A stretch of DNA of 64,000 bases from Schlesneria paludicola DSM 18645. Its GTDB lineage: Bacteria > Planctomycetota > Planctomycetia > Planctomycetales > Planctomycetaceae. The notes under the pieces are model-generated. The model worked only from the letters and a program-made list of their open reading frames with translations, made no database searches and was not told the origin of the DNA. Position numbers and translations under genes: made by a program. Shown in pieces: positions 28,079-37,807 of this stretch (its first letter is position 1; each line of letters starts with the position of its first letter). The stretch lies in NCBI GenBank assembly GCA_945876035.1, contig CAMCMU010000003.1:95691-159690 (forward strand). The letters run 5' to 3'.

Positions 28079-28885
28079 ATGGATCTGGAATTCTGGGGCT
28101 TTAATCATTGGCCGTTCGATCGAAATATTGTGGAAGATCAATTGTTTACCAGTGCGGCGTTCGATGAGGCACAGGCGAGACTGTCGTTTCTTGTTGACGA
28201 ACGCCGAAGTCTCGGAACACTCAGAGGACCTGCAGGTACCGGCAAAAGTTGCCTGTTGCGATCAGTCATGAAGGTCGCGAAGCGAACCGCTCGACATTGC
28301 CTGTTTGTCGATGCAACCGGGATTGATGGCCGTGAACTTGTCTGGCAGGTGGCTGAAGCCTGTGATGTCGATTGTGACGTTGATGATAGTTCCGGAAAAC
28401 TCTGGTCCGGATTGCAGAGCCGTTTTTACGGGTTCAGCGTCGTCCGGCAACCCGTGTTGCTCCTGATCGATCATTTCGATTCAAGCAATCTTGAATGCTG
28501 TGAGGTTCTTCGGCGTTTGATCTGTCTTTCTGATCTCACGGCCACTGACTTGACTGTACTTCTCGCTACACGAGACCGGCCCACGCTGCCTCTGTTGTTG
28601 GAGGTCGTTGACCTACAAGTCGAAGCATCAGACTGGACCCGTCAAGAAACGGCTCAGTTCATTAGAAATGCGATTCGTCGAGCCGGAGAGGCTGAACTCA
28701 TCTTCAATGAAGAGGCGATTCAAGCGGTGCACGCAAAGACTCGTGGAAATCCATCCCGCATTGTGAAGCTTTGCGATCTCTCGCTCCTTGCGGCCATGAG
28801 CGAAGGGGTACGGAGAGTCGATTTCGGAATCGTCGACGCCGCGGCGAGAGAACTATTTAATCAACACGTGGAGCCGGTTGACTGA
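28079..28885 (+). CDS. ExeA/GspA-like AAA ATPase
   Basis: Walker A is GPAGTGKS at residues 50-57 and Walker B VLLLIDHFD. The opening MDLEFWGFNHWPFD matches the general-secretion ExeA-like ATPases (typically YxFFGLxxxPF). The protein ends at 268 residues and lacks the membrane segment and peptidoglycan-binding domain of true ExeA. Such short ATPases also occur in transposition (IS21 IstB/TniB-like) and pilus systems. No secretion genes are adjacent, so its partner is unknown. Confidence 0.75.
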   Translation: MDLEFWGFNHWPFDRNIVEDQLFTSAAFDEAQARLSFLVDERRSLGTLRGPAGTGKSCLLRSVMKVAKRTARHCLFVDATGIDGRELVWQVAEACDVDCDVDDSSGKLWSGLQSRFYGFSVVRQPVLLLIDHFDSSNLECCEVLRRLICLSDLTATDLTVLLATRDRPTLPLLLEVVDLQVEASDWTRQETAQFIRNAIRRAGEAELIFNEEAIQAVHAKTRGNPSRIVKLCDLSLLAAMSEGVRRVDFGIVDAAARELFNQHVEPVD

Positions 28886-29599
28886 GTTCCTGAAAATTGT
28901 GTTGGACAATTCGACCTCACAGCCATCAATGCCAAAACCTGAGTAGCCTGATGTGGCGTTGCAGTCCTCATGGCCTGGCATCTTGCGAGAATGACCGCTC
29001 GTTGAAACAACGGTGGGGCGACTGCCGAGTCAGATAACGCTCGTGGCGCATGGAGTTCCTCAAATCAGATTGAGGCGTTCGTCTTGAATCGGCTCCTGAC
29101 GTTTCTTAAACGTGGCATTATAAATGCTGTCCGAAAGGAAACGGGTTTCTTTGTTTTTTTAAAAAAAGTGTTTTGAAACGGCATCTGAAAGACCGTTTCA
29201 AAAGCAATGGGAAGGACTAATCCTGATTGCCTTACATCAAGGACGTTCCACGTTTGTCACCGCTCAGGAGGAGATCTAGACTCTGTCAATACGTTGTTAT
29301 TTACTCCCAAAAATGCAACGCTGATCGGATTGCGGTGTAAGAACAAGACCCCCGCATCTTCCTAGCCAGCCTCTTCATGGAAGCCCACTCGATCCAGGAG
29401 CCAACGTCCTCTCGACATAAACGACTGCACCTCACGGTCTCAGCATCGCTGACGCCAGCAGCGAATGAAATTTCCCGTAATGCATCGAGGGGATCTCCGA
29501 TCAGATAAACTGCGTTGACTTCGCGTGAGTGCCGTCATAATGTCAACGGACTAGCGATACCATTACGTTTTCGGGAAAAATAATTTAAAGCAATATCTT
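28886..29599. other. Intergenic region with a leftward terminator
   Basis: About 710 bp with no gene found. It contains the terminator-like element at 29161-29203 facing left, which has no annotated leftward gene feeding it. The interval 29204-29590 could therefore hold a small leftward RNA, but I recognise no family. Confidence 0.4.
29161..29203 (-). terminator. Orphan leftward rho-independent-like terminator
   Basis: An 11-bp perfect stem (TTTTGAAACGG / CCGTTTCAAAA) with an 11-base loop. Read on the minus strand it is followed after three bases by seven T residues (A7 at 29161-29167). This is a strong intrinsic terminator for transcription going left, but no minus-strand gene is annotated upstream of it. 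Confidence 0.5.
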
Positions 29600-30712
29600 A
29601 TGATGGGCGTGGGCGTTTCTAAAATTTTCCATAGCTGCAATTCGGACTCAGGTTCCAGCCGGTTCGAAGGAGCCACAAGAGCTGTGTTTCTGGTACGCAT
29701 CGTCGAGTGGCTGTGTGTCCTGTTGCTAATTGGATTCAACTCCGCGACCGTTTCGGGGGAGGATACCGATTGGGCCCAAAAAATGTTGGATCGGAAGGAC
29801 TTCAACTTTCAAGTTGTGGCCAAAGGAGCGGATGCCTCCCTCCGTTTGCGCATTGAGAATGTCTACAAGGAAGAAATCCAGATTACCAATGCGACAACGG
29901 GTTGCGGTTGCGTGTCTTGGGATGAAAAGACATTTCCACTGGTGATTCCCAGTGGACAATCATTGTCATTGACGCTTCGTCTCGATACCGTCCGATTCGA
30001 CGGTGAACGAAAGTCGAAGGCCAAGCTCTTCTTTTTGGGGCCTGCTCCTATTTTGGGTGATGAAGTTGAGTTTCCCGTGGAAGGGTATATTCGAAAGGAT
30101 ATCGTCGTCTCTCCCGGAGCGGTCAATTTTGGTGCGGTTGATGTCGGAAAAGCAGCGGAACAACGCGTTGCCGTTACCTATGCCGGACGACCAGACTGGA
30201 AGATCGAGTTGGCGGAGGGGAAAAACACCAGCCTCGTCACACAACTGGTGGAGAAAAGTCGTGGCAATGGTTTGGTCAATTACGAACTGATCGTCGCTCT
30301 GAAACCAGAAACACCGGCGGGGAATCTCCGTGACCAAATTACACTGATCACCAATGACGTCAACAACCCGAAAATTCCCGTGTTGGTTGAGGCACGAGTG
30401 GAACCCGATATCGTGGTGAGCGATCTGCAATTTGGAGCCGTCTCGGTGGGACAAAGTCGGACTATGAATGTCGTCATTCGTGGGAAAACACCGTTCAAAA
30501 TCGAAAAGATCGAACGAACCAAAGCAGATTCATCGTTCCGAGTTAAGACTCCTGCGGCGATCGCAGCCGTTTACAGCCTGCCATTAACATTTGCGCCCCC
30601 CAACCAACCCGGCCCATTTGATGAGGAATTCTTCGTCACCATCAGCGGCCGCAAAGATCCCGTGACTTTCAAAGCCAAGGCACGAATTTTGGCTCAGGAT
30701 GCCACCAAGTAA
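29600..30712 (+). CDS. DUF1573 domain-containing exported protein
   Basis: A secreted or membrane-anchored protein. A hydrophobic segment at about residues 29-50 (VFLVRIVEWLCVLLLIGF) is followed by the DUF1573 signature, in which the conserved Cys-Gly-Cys appears in TTGCGCVSWDEKTF. Immunoglobulin-like repeats follow (GAVNFGAVDVGK..., SDLQFGAVSVGQS...), each with the F-G-x-V/V-x-x-G pattern. Function is unknown; such ASH/DUF1573 domains are common in planctomycetes. The first ATG is assumed; no clear ribosome site is visible and the N-terminus may be shorter. Confidence 0.8.
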   Translation: MMGVGVSKIFHSCNSDSGSSRFEGATRAVFLVRIVEWLCVLLLIGFNSATVSGEDTDWAQKMLDRKDFNFQVVAKGADASLRLRIENVYKEEIQITNATTGCGCVSWDEKTFPLVIPSGQSLSLTLRLDTVRFDGERKSKAKLFFLGPAPILGDEVEFPVEGYIRKDIVVSPGAVNFGAVDVGKAAEQRVAVTYAGRPDWKIELAEGKNTSLVTQLVEKSRGNGLVNYELIVALKPETPAGNLRDQITLITNDVNNPKIPVLVEARVEPDIVVSDLQFGAVSVGQSRTMNVVIRGKTPFKIEKIERTKADSSFRVKTPAAIAAVYSLPLTFAPPNQPGPFDEEFFVTISGRKDPVTFKAKARILAQDATK

Positions 30713-31698
30713 CAATCCTACGCGGAGGCGATCTGAAAAAAGACGGCGGCGCATCCGTTTGTGAGGCGGTTTTTAGAACGCCTGTATGCCCAAAGCGATT
30801 CAGACGGTCGTACGAAAATCGCATGTGTCATACATCGGTGGGGTTGGATTGTGGTTGTTGTGATCGCCTAATTCTGAGCTATCGCCCATCTCACTGCCCA
30901 TGACTGGCGTTAATCGGCATTACCTCCGCGTTTCAAAAACTGATCCAAGCCGACCTACCCCCGAACGAAGTCCACTCCATATAGGCACTTTCGTCTGTTT
31001 CCCCGTGTCTGAACTAGACCGGTTGGACGCCTTCCACCAAACGCACGGAATTTTCAACCGGCAACTACGATTTGAACAAGGGACTGCGGTACACGGATTG
31101 AACCCCACTCGCCTCCTTCCTTCGTCATTGTCGTCTCCGTTTGAGCGGGATTCATCATCAAATCTCAGATGAGCGGTTTTGGAAAACTGATCTAGCCCGT
31201 CCTTCAGACATTTTCTGAGATCACAATTCATCGCCGCTCTTTCAGCGGACAATTTTGAAAATACGTCGGCCGTCGAACGTTCGTTTTTATTGATGATGGT
31301 GAGTCGGTTAGGTAGACTCGCCACCATTGGTATCAGCCGAGTCGTTCAGCGTTCTCTTTGTTCGTCTGAAATCGGCTGAAATTCGTTTGCGCATCTAGCT
31401 GTTGGAAAACATTTAAAACGTCCCTAATTCTCAACGCCGTTGGACGTTTTAGAACATACTCCGTTCATGAGAGATGGCGTGGTTCTGATTCTGTCATGGA
31501 AAACTGATTTTCAACGGAGTCGGGTCATTGTCGAGCGATTTTTCAACAAAACGTCTTGGTTTCGAAGGGACCGGTTTTGACAGTAGAGAACTTTTACACA
31601 GAATTTGGCAGACACGGTTCTCTAAGGATTCGTGATCGTTACCAAACCGAATTTGCTGTCGTGAGATAGCAGACACACCAGAAAGATTGCTCTTAGGA
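30713..31698. other. Gene-poor interval of about 990 bp
   Basis: No gene supported. A 135-codon minus frame (30920-31327) overlaps a 90-codon plus frame; neither has a motif. A hairpin with AAAACGTCC/GGACGTTTT arms and an 18-base loop lies near 31410-31450. Confidence 0.4.
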
Positions 31699-32049
31699 AT
31701 GCAGAGAACACTGTTGAAATCCAAAATCCATCGGGCGACCGTCACGGATGCTCAGTTACACTATGAAGGAAGCGTGACGATTGACATCAACTTGCTGCAA
31801 GCCGCAGAGATTGTGGACTACGAGCAGGTGCACATTCTCGATGTTAACAACGGAAATCGTCTGATCACCTATGCGATTCCGGGACCGCCGAACAGCGGTA
31901 CAATTTGTATCAATGGCGCAGCCGCACATTTGGTTTCGCCTGGCGATTTGATCATTATTTGCTGCTTTGCCCAATATGATGAGAGCGAGATTGCGAATCA
32001 TCAGCCGAAAATCGTGCATGTTGATTCCGAAAACAAAAGAACCAAGTAA
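31699..32049 (+). CDS. panD: Aspartate 1-decarboxylase
   Basis: Pyruvoyl enzyme that makes beta-alanine for pantothenate. The opening [16 protein letters not shown] is diagnostic, and the self-cleavage site is Gly24-Ser25 in YEGSVTIDI. The catalytic Tyr and Thr/Asn regions ([19 protein letters not shown]) are intact. A TTG four codons upstream is open, but the ATG fits the family. The length, 116 residues, is normal. No other pan genes are near. Confidence 0.95.
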   Translation: MQRTLLKSKIHRATVTDAQLHYEGSVTIDINLLQAAEIVDYEQVHILDVNNGNRLITYAIPGPPNSGTICINGAAAHLVSPGDLIIICCFAQYDESEIANHQPKIVHVDSENKRTK

Positions 32050-32442
32050 GCGGCGATCCCAACATGCAATGCGTCCTCTTTTCTAACAAACGTTCGGCGA
32101 TGCTGTTGTGGGATGACGAGGCTCTTGTCAAACGCTCCACCTGAGGGACCGAGAAACGGCTGTGGTTCTGCACACTTCGATCTTGTTGATAGGAGTTGCG
32201 GTGTCCACGGAGGGCGTGAGAGAACCAAGGCAGTGCGGAGTTCTTTTGCACGATCTTGGAACGGCCGCACACATTTTTCGCGGGGGGGGGGCGATCGTGT
32301 TTCTGACGGGGAAAATTTCAGAGACGCCCGCAGATTCCTCGTTGCCAGCGAAATTATTCGGGGGGTGGCGTTCCGGCGCATGCCACCAAGGCGGCGGCGA
32401 CGCCTTGGCACGTCTGCCGCCGAAAAGATGTAATCACCGAGT
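32050..32442. other. Intergenic region with a G10 tract
   Basis: About 390 bp between convergent genes. A run of ten G lies at about 32282-32291. Frames of 90-136 codons overlap here on both strands without family resemblance. No hairpin terminator was clear. Confidence 0.4.
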
Positions 32443-34038
32443 TTAGGACTCGATCTGCTGAATGGCGTAGATGACAGCCGTTTTCAATTCGGCTTGATCT
32501 GTTTCTTCAGCAAGTCGGTGCAAGGCCGGGGCCGATTTGCGAGCAAACGGTCCGATCTCCCCAAGAGCATAGACTGCTCCTATACGGACCTTTAAAGAAG
32601 GATCTCCTGTGGCTTTGACTAAGGCATCCACGGCGTCGCTATCTTCTGGAGCTAGTTCAGCCAGAGAATACGTTGTCAGCCAGCGGACGTTTTCGCTTTT
32701 GTCTTTCAGGCAACCGAGCAAGGCCTCGAGAGATTGGTACGACCACTGATCGTGACGGATAAGTACTTCCGCCGCGTGGAGTCGGACGTTTCCATCTCGA
32801 TCTTTAAGGCATGGCGCTAAAGTCGAAATCGCCTCATCCGCGGCAGGCCCCATTTCACCAAGCGAAACGGCCGCAAATGATCGTAGCCCTGGATCGGGCG
32901 ACTTAAGGCCATCGACCACAATCCGAACGACATCGGGTGACGTTTGGCCCGTGCGCACCAAGGCCAAGGCTGCATGAGTCCTGACGAATCCATCTTGATG
33001 GGTCAGCAGTTGTTGAAGTTTAGGTCCGGCAGCTTCTGCATCGGCTCCCATTCGACCAATCTGGTGCAACCTACGCTTCAAAACTTCGAGATCCTTAGTC
33101 TCGAGTAATGCGATCTGCTCTTGCAAATATTGGTCTGCTTTTGCACCCTGATCGAGCACGTTCTGCGCAGTCGACTTGGCTGTCGCGATCGCGGTCGTAG
33201 ACACCTCCTGCAGCGATGTTTCCAAGAGAGATTCACCGTCGTTCCAGGTATTCTCCGACACCGCGGCAATTTTATTCACGGAAGACTTGACTTCTTTGGC
33301 TAGATCAGACGTGTCCCCCAGTACTTCTTTTGAGGCAGAGTCAGAGCAGACATCTTTTTTCGCAGCAGATTTCGACTCGGAAGCCCACTCTGGAATATCG
33401 GAAATTTCCGCAAGTTTGTCTTCGATCTTATGCGCCGCCTTCTGAATGTCTGCGTCGTGTTCAACCGATGATCGCTCTTGAATCGTCTTTTTTTCGCTGC
33501 TGGCCGATGTTTGAGAAATTTCACGAGCGGCATCGCGCGGCTTTACAGAACGACTCGACGTAACCGTCTTTTTACGAGCAGAGTCTGCACCGCTTATCGA
33601 ACGCTCTGTCTTGGCGATCGCGGAATCCGTCTCCCTTGTGTCGGCCTCATCAGCAATGAGTGAATCTGATGATTGGTCTGGAGTCCGTTGCCCATGTTTT
33701 GCTTCCGGCTTTGTCGGATCCCCCGTCTTCGACAAAGTCCTGTCTGAAGAAGACTTGTCGCTCGATGTCACCTTTGGCTTTGTTTTGGTTTTCTTGGCTA
33801 AGTCCGTGGCGGACGCACGACTGTCCAAGTCCTTAGCGGATTTGTCGCCACTGACAATTGCGGATTTCTTCGACGGCGCTTCTTTCGACTTTGATTCGTC
33901 ATCAACGGCGGCGAGTTTTTGACTCTCGGCATTTTTTGAAAACCGGCTCAACCAACTCGATTGCTGTGCACAACCCGTGAGTGGAATTGCCACCAATGCA
34001 ATAAGCGTCCAATTGTATGAGCGATACCATGTTTTCAT
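32443..34038 (-). CDS. HEAT-repeat lipoprotein
   Basis: A 531-residue exported protein. It starts with a lipoprotein-type signal (MKTWYRSYNWTLIALVAIPL then TGC, lipobox LTGCAQ around Cys23). A long Ser/Lys/Asp-rich low-complexity region (about residues 35-290) follows, repeating SAKDLDS, KSAIVSG and SVKPRDA-like segments. The last 200 residues are HEAT-like repeats (PDPGLRSFAAVSLGEMG, DGNVRLHAAEVLIRH, SLKVRIGAVYALGEIG). HEAT arrays usually bind proteins; phycocyanin-lyase-type repeats look similar. The partner is unknown. Confidence 0.8.
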   Translation of the reverse strand: MKTWYRSYNWTLIALVAIPLTGCAQQSSWLSRFSKNAESQKLAAVDDESKSKEAPSKKSAIVSGDKSAKDLDSRASATDLAKKTKTKPKVTSSDKSSSDRTLSKTGDPTKPEAKHGQRTPDQSSDSLIADEADTRETDSAIAKTERSISGADSARKKTVTSSRSVKPRDAAREISQTSASSEKKTIQERSSVEHDADIQKAAHKIEDKLAEISDIPEWASESKSAAKKDVCSDSASKEVLGDTSDLAKEVKSSVNKIAAVSENTWNDGESLLETSLQEVSTTAIATAKSTAQNVLDQGAKADQYLQEQIALLETKDLEVLKRRLHQIGRMGADAEAAGPKLQQLLTHQDGFVRTHAALALVRTGQTSPDVVRIVVDGLKSPDPGLRSFAAVSLGEMGPAADEAISTLAPCLKDRDGNVRLHAAEVLIRHDQWSYQSLEALLGCLKDKSENVRWLTTYSLAELAPEDSDAVDALVKATGDPSLKVRIGAVYALGEIGPFARKSAPALHRLAEETDQAELKTAVIYAIQQIES

Positions 34039-34490
34039 GACATGACTTTCCTGTTAGCTAACAATCCTGCGAAGTCGCGAGGCGATTCAACTACAAATTT
34101 TTGTTGAGCGTGACTGCGAAGCGAATTCCTTAAATGATCTTTCCACAGTGTCGATGCAGACCGAAAAACGCCTGGCCTTACCCGTAACGCTTGCTCTCAA
34201 TACATCGGTTGTAACGCTCATAAAAATTCAGCTGACTCTATTCAAAAACGATTCAACTCCCGTGAAATAAAGAGCATGTGAGAAACGTATACGCAGCACG
34301 CTACGCAGCCATCCCAAGCACCCCGGTGTGTCGTTGAAAATCAGCGGCGTGCGTCGGATGTCTGCAACCGTAGACGATTTTGAAGAGTCTGACGGGGTTT
34401 CTACGGATCTTAAGGACCGGCAGAAACTCGCATCGAGCATCCTGTTGAAAAAGCCGTCGTTGGCTTGAGGTGTGTGACAGGACGCGATGA
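34039..34490. other. Intergenic region before a transposase remnant
   Basis: About 450 bp upstream of the HEAT-repeat gene (its promoter lies here). No gene is supported. It may include decayed parts of the insertion element that follows, but I cannot align them by eye. Confidence 0.35.
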
Positions 34491-34934
34491 TCGACGCGCG
34501 AAGACACACGGAGATTCGCGGCTGGCCAGATCGCCGAGGTTGCAGGCGATCCGCTGTGCCACGAGGGAGTGGCCGACAAAGGCGACCTCAAGAACGCAAC
34601 AGGGCCGGTGATCCGCGATCTCGGCACGGGCCTTTGCACGTACATCTCTGAGCCGCTGGTTCCCCAAGGTCGCACTTGGACCGACAAGGCGGTCCAACAA
34701 CGCGGCGCCTTCCGCGCCAACTATTGCCGCATCCGCAGTGAACGCGGCAAACGCCTGCTGCGTCGCCGTGGCACGGTGGTCGAACGGACGTTCGCTCACC
34801 TCTGCGAAACTGGCGGCGGTCTCCGAACGTCGCGGCGAGGTCTGACAACGGTGACGAAGCGTTACCAAGTGATGGCGTTGTCTCACAACCGGGGCCTGAT
34901 CCTGCGAAACCTCTGCGGAGCGGCCAAACCGTGA
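34491..34934 (+). pseudogene. Truncated IS1182/IS5-type DDE transposase (C-terminal part)
   Basis: Only the C-terminal part of a transposase is present. The frame is open after a TGA at 34488. It contains VADKGDLKNATGP (the second catalytic Asp region, usually VADKGYHS), TYISEPLVPQGRTW, RGKRLLRRRGTVVERTFAHL (the Glu region) and a closing TKRYQVMALSHNRGLILRNL. The N-terminal domain and first Asp are absent, and I see no terminal inverted repeats. It is a dead insertion-sequence fragment. The family is assigned by motif memory. Confidence 0.7.
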
Positions 34935-35113
34935 GCGCTTACGCTCGTCTTACGCCTTGGTCGGTTGCGACGGGCCACCCCTACGGACCCTGAAACCGAT
35001 AAGCCACTCTCAACCCGATTTTCCGATGTTCAAAATCACAGACTCGCAAACCGCACTCGCGACCGGATCACGCCGATCACATAACGACAAACTCAGACGT
35101 CTTCAACAGGCGG

Positions 35114-37807
35114 CTAGGCGGTAGAAGGATCGACCTTGTTGGGATCAATTCCAAGATCGACCATAGCCTGCAAAAGCCGTGTCGAATCGAACCTGTTTTC
35201 CCGGCTGAGGCTGACCAGAGTCGTATAAGCAACGGACTCTGCATCAATTTCAAAATGTCGCCGAAGTGCTGCTCTCGATTCACTTCGGCCGAACCCATCG
35301 GTGCCACAGACATAGTAGGGACCCGGTACAGACTGCCGAATTTGTTCTGCCACGAGATGTACGTTGTCACTCGACGCAATGAACGGCCCCTGAAGTCCAC
35401 GGAGTGCATTTTCGATGTAACTGACTTTGGGGCTTTGGCCTGGATGCAGGCGGTTCCACCGTGCCGCCGCCTGTGCATCGCGTTTGAGTTCGTTGTAACT
35501 CGTCACGCTCCAAACATCTGTCTCAATACCGTACTTGTTGGCGAGCAATATTTGCGCGCGAATGACTTCCTGCAGGATCGAACCGCTGCCAAACATTTGC
35601 GGTCGAGTGGCACGTACGTTAACAGGGACTGACGGGTCAAGTGGATACATCCCCTTCACAATTCCGTGTTCCACTCCAGGTGGCATCGACGGCATCAAAT
35701 AATTTTCGTTGTAAACCGACAAGTAATAAAAAACATCTTCGCCCTCGGCATACATCCGACGCAGTCCGTCCTGAACGATGACACAAACCTCGTAACCATA
35801 GGCGGGATCATAGGACAGGAGATTAGGAACAATTCCTGAGGTCAGTTGGCTGTGGCCATCCTGATGCTGAAGTCCCTCTCCATTGAGCGTTGTTCGTCCG
35901 GAGGTTCCACCGCACAAGAATCCCCGACAGCGGGCATCCGCCGCCAGCCAAATCAAGTCGCCAACGCGTTGAAACCCGAACATCGAGTAGTAAATATAGA
36001 ACGGAATCATATTGACCCCCACGTTGGCGTGGGCCGTTCCTGCCGCAATGAATGACGCCATCGCCCCCGCTTCGTTAATCCCCTCCATCAACATTTGACC
36101 CGACTGAGATTCCTTGTAAGCTTTCGGCGTTCCAACATCGACAGGAGTATATTGCTGGCCTTTGCTGGAGTAGATCCCAAACTGCGTGAACAAAGATTCC
36201 ATTCCAAACGTTTGCGCTTCGTCGGGAATGATGGGAACAATTTTCTGCCCAAGGTTTGAGTCTCGGATCAGAGCCTTGATAGTTTCAGACAGAACGGTCG
36301 TCGTCGAGCGTGGGCGAGTTGATGTTGCCGCCTTTTCGATCAACTGAGTCACAGAGGGAATCAGCAGCCGTTCCTGTGTCGGAATCCGTGCTGGCAAATA
36401 GCCACCGAGCAACTGGCGGCGATCGTGAAGATATTTCATTTCTTGGCTGTCGGCCGGCGGCCGGAAAAAAACAGCCGCCTTCGCTTGCTCATCCGTCAGG
36501 GGAAGTTCAAAACGATCTCGGATTTTCAGGAGGTAGGGCTCTTCGATGTTTTTTGCCATATGTGAGGTGTTCAGCCCCTCACCGGCTTCGCCGAGCCCAA
36601 ATCCCTTGATGGTATGTGCCAACACAACGGTGGGCGCACCTCGAAATTCTGTCGCCGATTTGTAGGCGGCATAGACCTTGACCTGATCGTGTCCTCCTCG
36701 GCGAAGATCGCGAATCTGTTGGTCGCTCATGTCCTCGACAAGTTGCTGCAACTGGGGGTGCCGTCCGAAGAAATGGGTCCGATTGTAGCCCCCCCCTTCC
36801 GCACTCAAGACTTGGAACTCACCATCAACCACTTTGCCAAGTTCTTCGACCAACAACCCACTCTCATCCGCTTCGAAAAGAGGGTCCCAATTGCTCCCCC
36901 AGATGACCTTGATGACATTCCATCCCGCTCCTCGGAACAGGCCCTCAAGTTCCTGAATGATTTTTCCATTTCCTCGAACAGGGCCATCAAGACGTTGTAG
37001 ATTGCAGATAACAACCCACGTCAGGTTATCGAGTTTTTCGCGGGCAGCCAGCGTCAGTGCGCCCTGCGTTTCCGGCTCATCGGTTTCGCCGTCTCCCAAG
37101 AACGCCCAGACACGGGTGTTGGCCGTGTCTGCGAGATTCCGATGCTGCAGATATCGTTGAAATCGGGCCTGATAGATTGAACAGATAGCTCCGAGTCCCA
37201 TGGAGGCCGTTGGAAACTGCCAGAAATCTGGCATCAACCAGGGGTGCGGATACGAACACAGGCCGGTTCCACGAGGGATTTCACGGCGAAAGCGAATAAG
37301 CTGCGCCTCGGTCAGGCGTCCTTCGAGGAAGGCTCGAGCGTACATTCCCGGCGAAGCATGCGGCTGAAAATAGACGAGGTCTCCAGGATGGCTGTCCGTC
37401 TTGGCGTGAAAAAAATGATTGAAGCCGACTTCAACCAGAGTCGCCGAAGAAGCGAATGTCGAAATGTGACCACCAACACTTGCTCCGGTATGATAGGCAC
37501 GCACGACAATCGCTATGGCATTCCAACGAACAATATTTCTCAACTTTCGTTCGACAACAGCGTCCCCCGAAAACGAAGGCTCAGCCTCCTGCGGGATGGA
37601 GTTCTGATACGGCGTAACAGTCGCTGGAATAATAGAAAATCCGACGCGCGATGACATCGCGTCCAGCAATTTTACGAATACTGCAGGGCCTAGACGACGC
37701 ACAACATCATCGGTCGCCTCTAACCACTCATCGATCTCACCGGGATGCATTTCCAAAAGGATCGGATCTTCGATGCTCCCCGCAACCATCTGGCCAACAA
37801 CATTCAT
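35114..37807 (-). CDS. aceE: Pyruvate dehydrogenase E1 component, homodimeric type
   Basis: Thiamine-diphosphate enzyme that decarboxylates pyruvate and passes the acetyl group to E2. The TPP-binding motif is GDGETDEPE with the distal Asn in VVICNLQRLDGP. The opening GGHISTFASSATLVEVGFNH and HFFHAK are AceE-specific. I start at ATG 37807 (GGTGGA upstream), giving about 897 residues, close to the E. coli enzyme; 37789 is an alternative. The open frame to 37978 runs through a perfect palindrome and is unlikely to be translated. No aceF or lpd gene is in the window. Confidence 0.95.
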   Translation of the reverse strand: MNVVGQMVAGSIEDPILLEMHPGEIDEWLEATDDVVRRLGPAVFVKLLDAMSSRVGFSIIPATVTPYQNSIPQEAEPSFSGDAVVERKLRNIVRWNAIAIVVRAYHTGASVGGHISTFASSATLVEVGFNHFFHAKTDSHPGDLVYFQPHASPGMYARAFLEGRLTEAQLIRFRREIPRGTGLCSYPHPWLMPDFWQFPTASMGLGAICSIYQARFQRYLQHRNLADTANTRVWAFLGDGETDEPETQGALTLAAREKLDNLTWVVICNLQRLDGPVRGNGKIIQELEGLFRGAGWNVIKVIWGSNWDPLFEADESGLLVEELGKVVDGEFQVLSAEGGGYNRTHFFGRHPQLQQLVEDMSDQQIRDLRRGGHDQVKVYAAYKSATEFRGAPTVVLAHTIKGFGLGEAGEGLNTSHMAKNIEEPYLLKIRDRFELPLTDEQAKAAVFFRPPADSQEMKYLHDRRQLLGGYLPARIPTQERLLIPSVTQLIEKAATSTRPRSTTTVLSETIKALIRDSNLGQKIVPIIPDEAQTFGMESLFTQFGIYSSKGQQYTPVDVGTPKAYKESQSGQMLMEGINEAGAMASFIAAGTAHANVGVNMIPFYIYYSMFGFQRVGDLIWLAADARCRGFLCGGTSGRTTLNGEGLQHQDGHSQLTSGIVPNLLSYDPAYGYEVCVIVQDGLRRMYAEGEDVFYYLSVYNENYLMPSMPPGVEHGIVKGMYPLDPSVPVNVRATRPQMFGSGSILQEVIRAQILLANKYGIETDVWSVTSYNELKRDAQAAARWNRLHPGQSPKVSYIENALRGLQGPFIASSDNVHLVAEQIRQSVPGPYYVCGTDGFGRSESRAALRRHFEIDAESVAYTTLVSLSRENRFDSTRLLQAMVDLGIDPNKVDPSTA

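Noticed and set aside
30920..31327. 135-codon minus frame
   Set aside because: Low-complexity Arg/Ser-rich composition, no start signal, overlaps a plus frame.
32001..32411. 136-codon minus frame overlapping panD
   Set aside because: Lies antisense to panD at its end and is Arg/Pro-rich as expected for a shadow frame.
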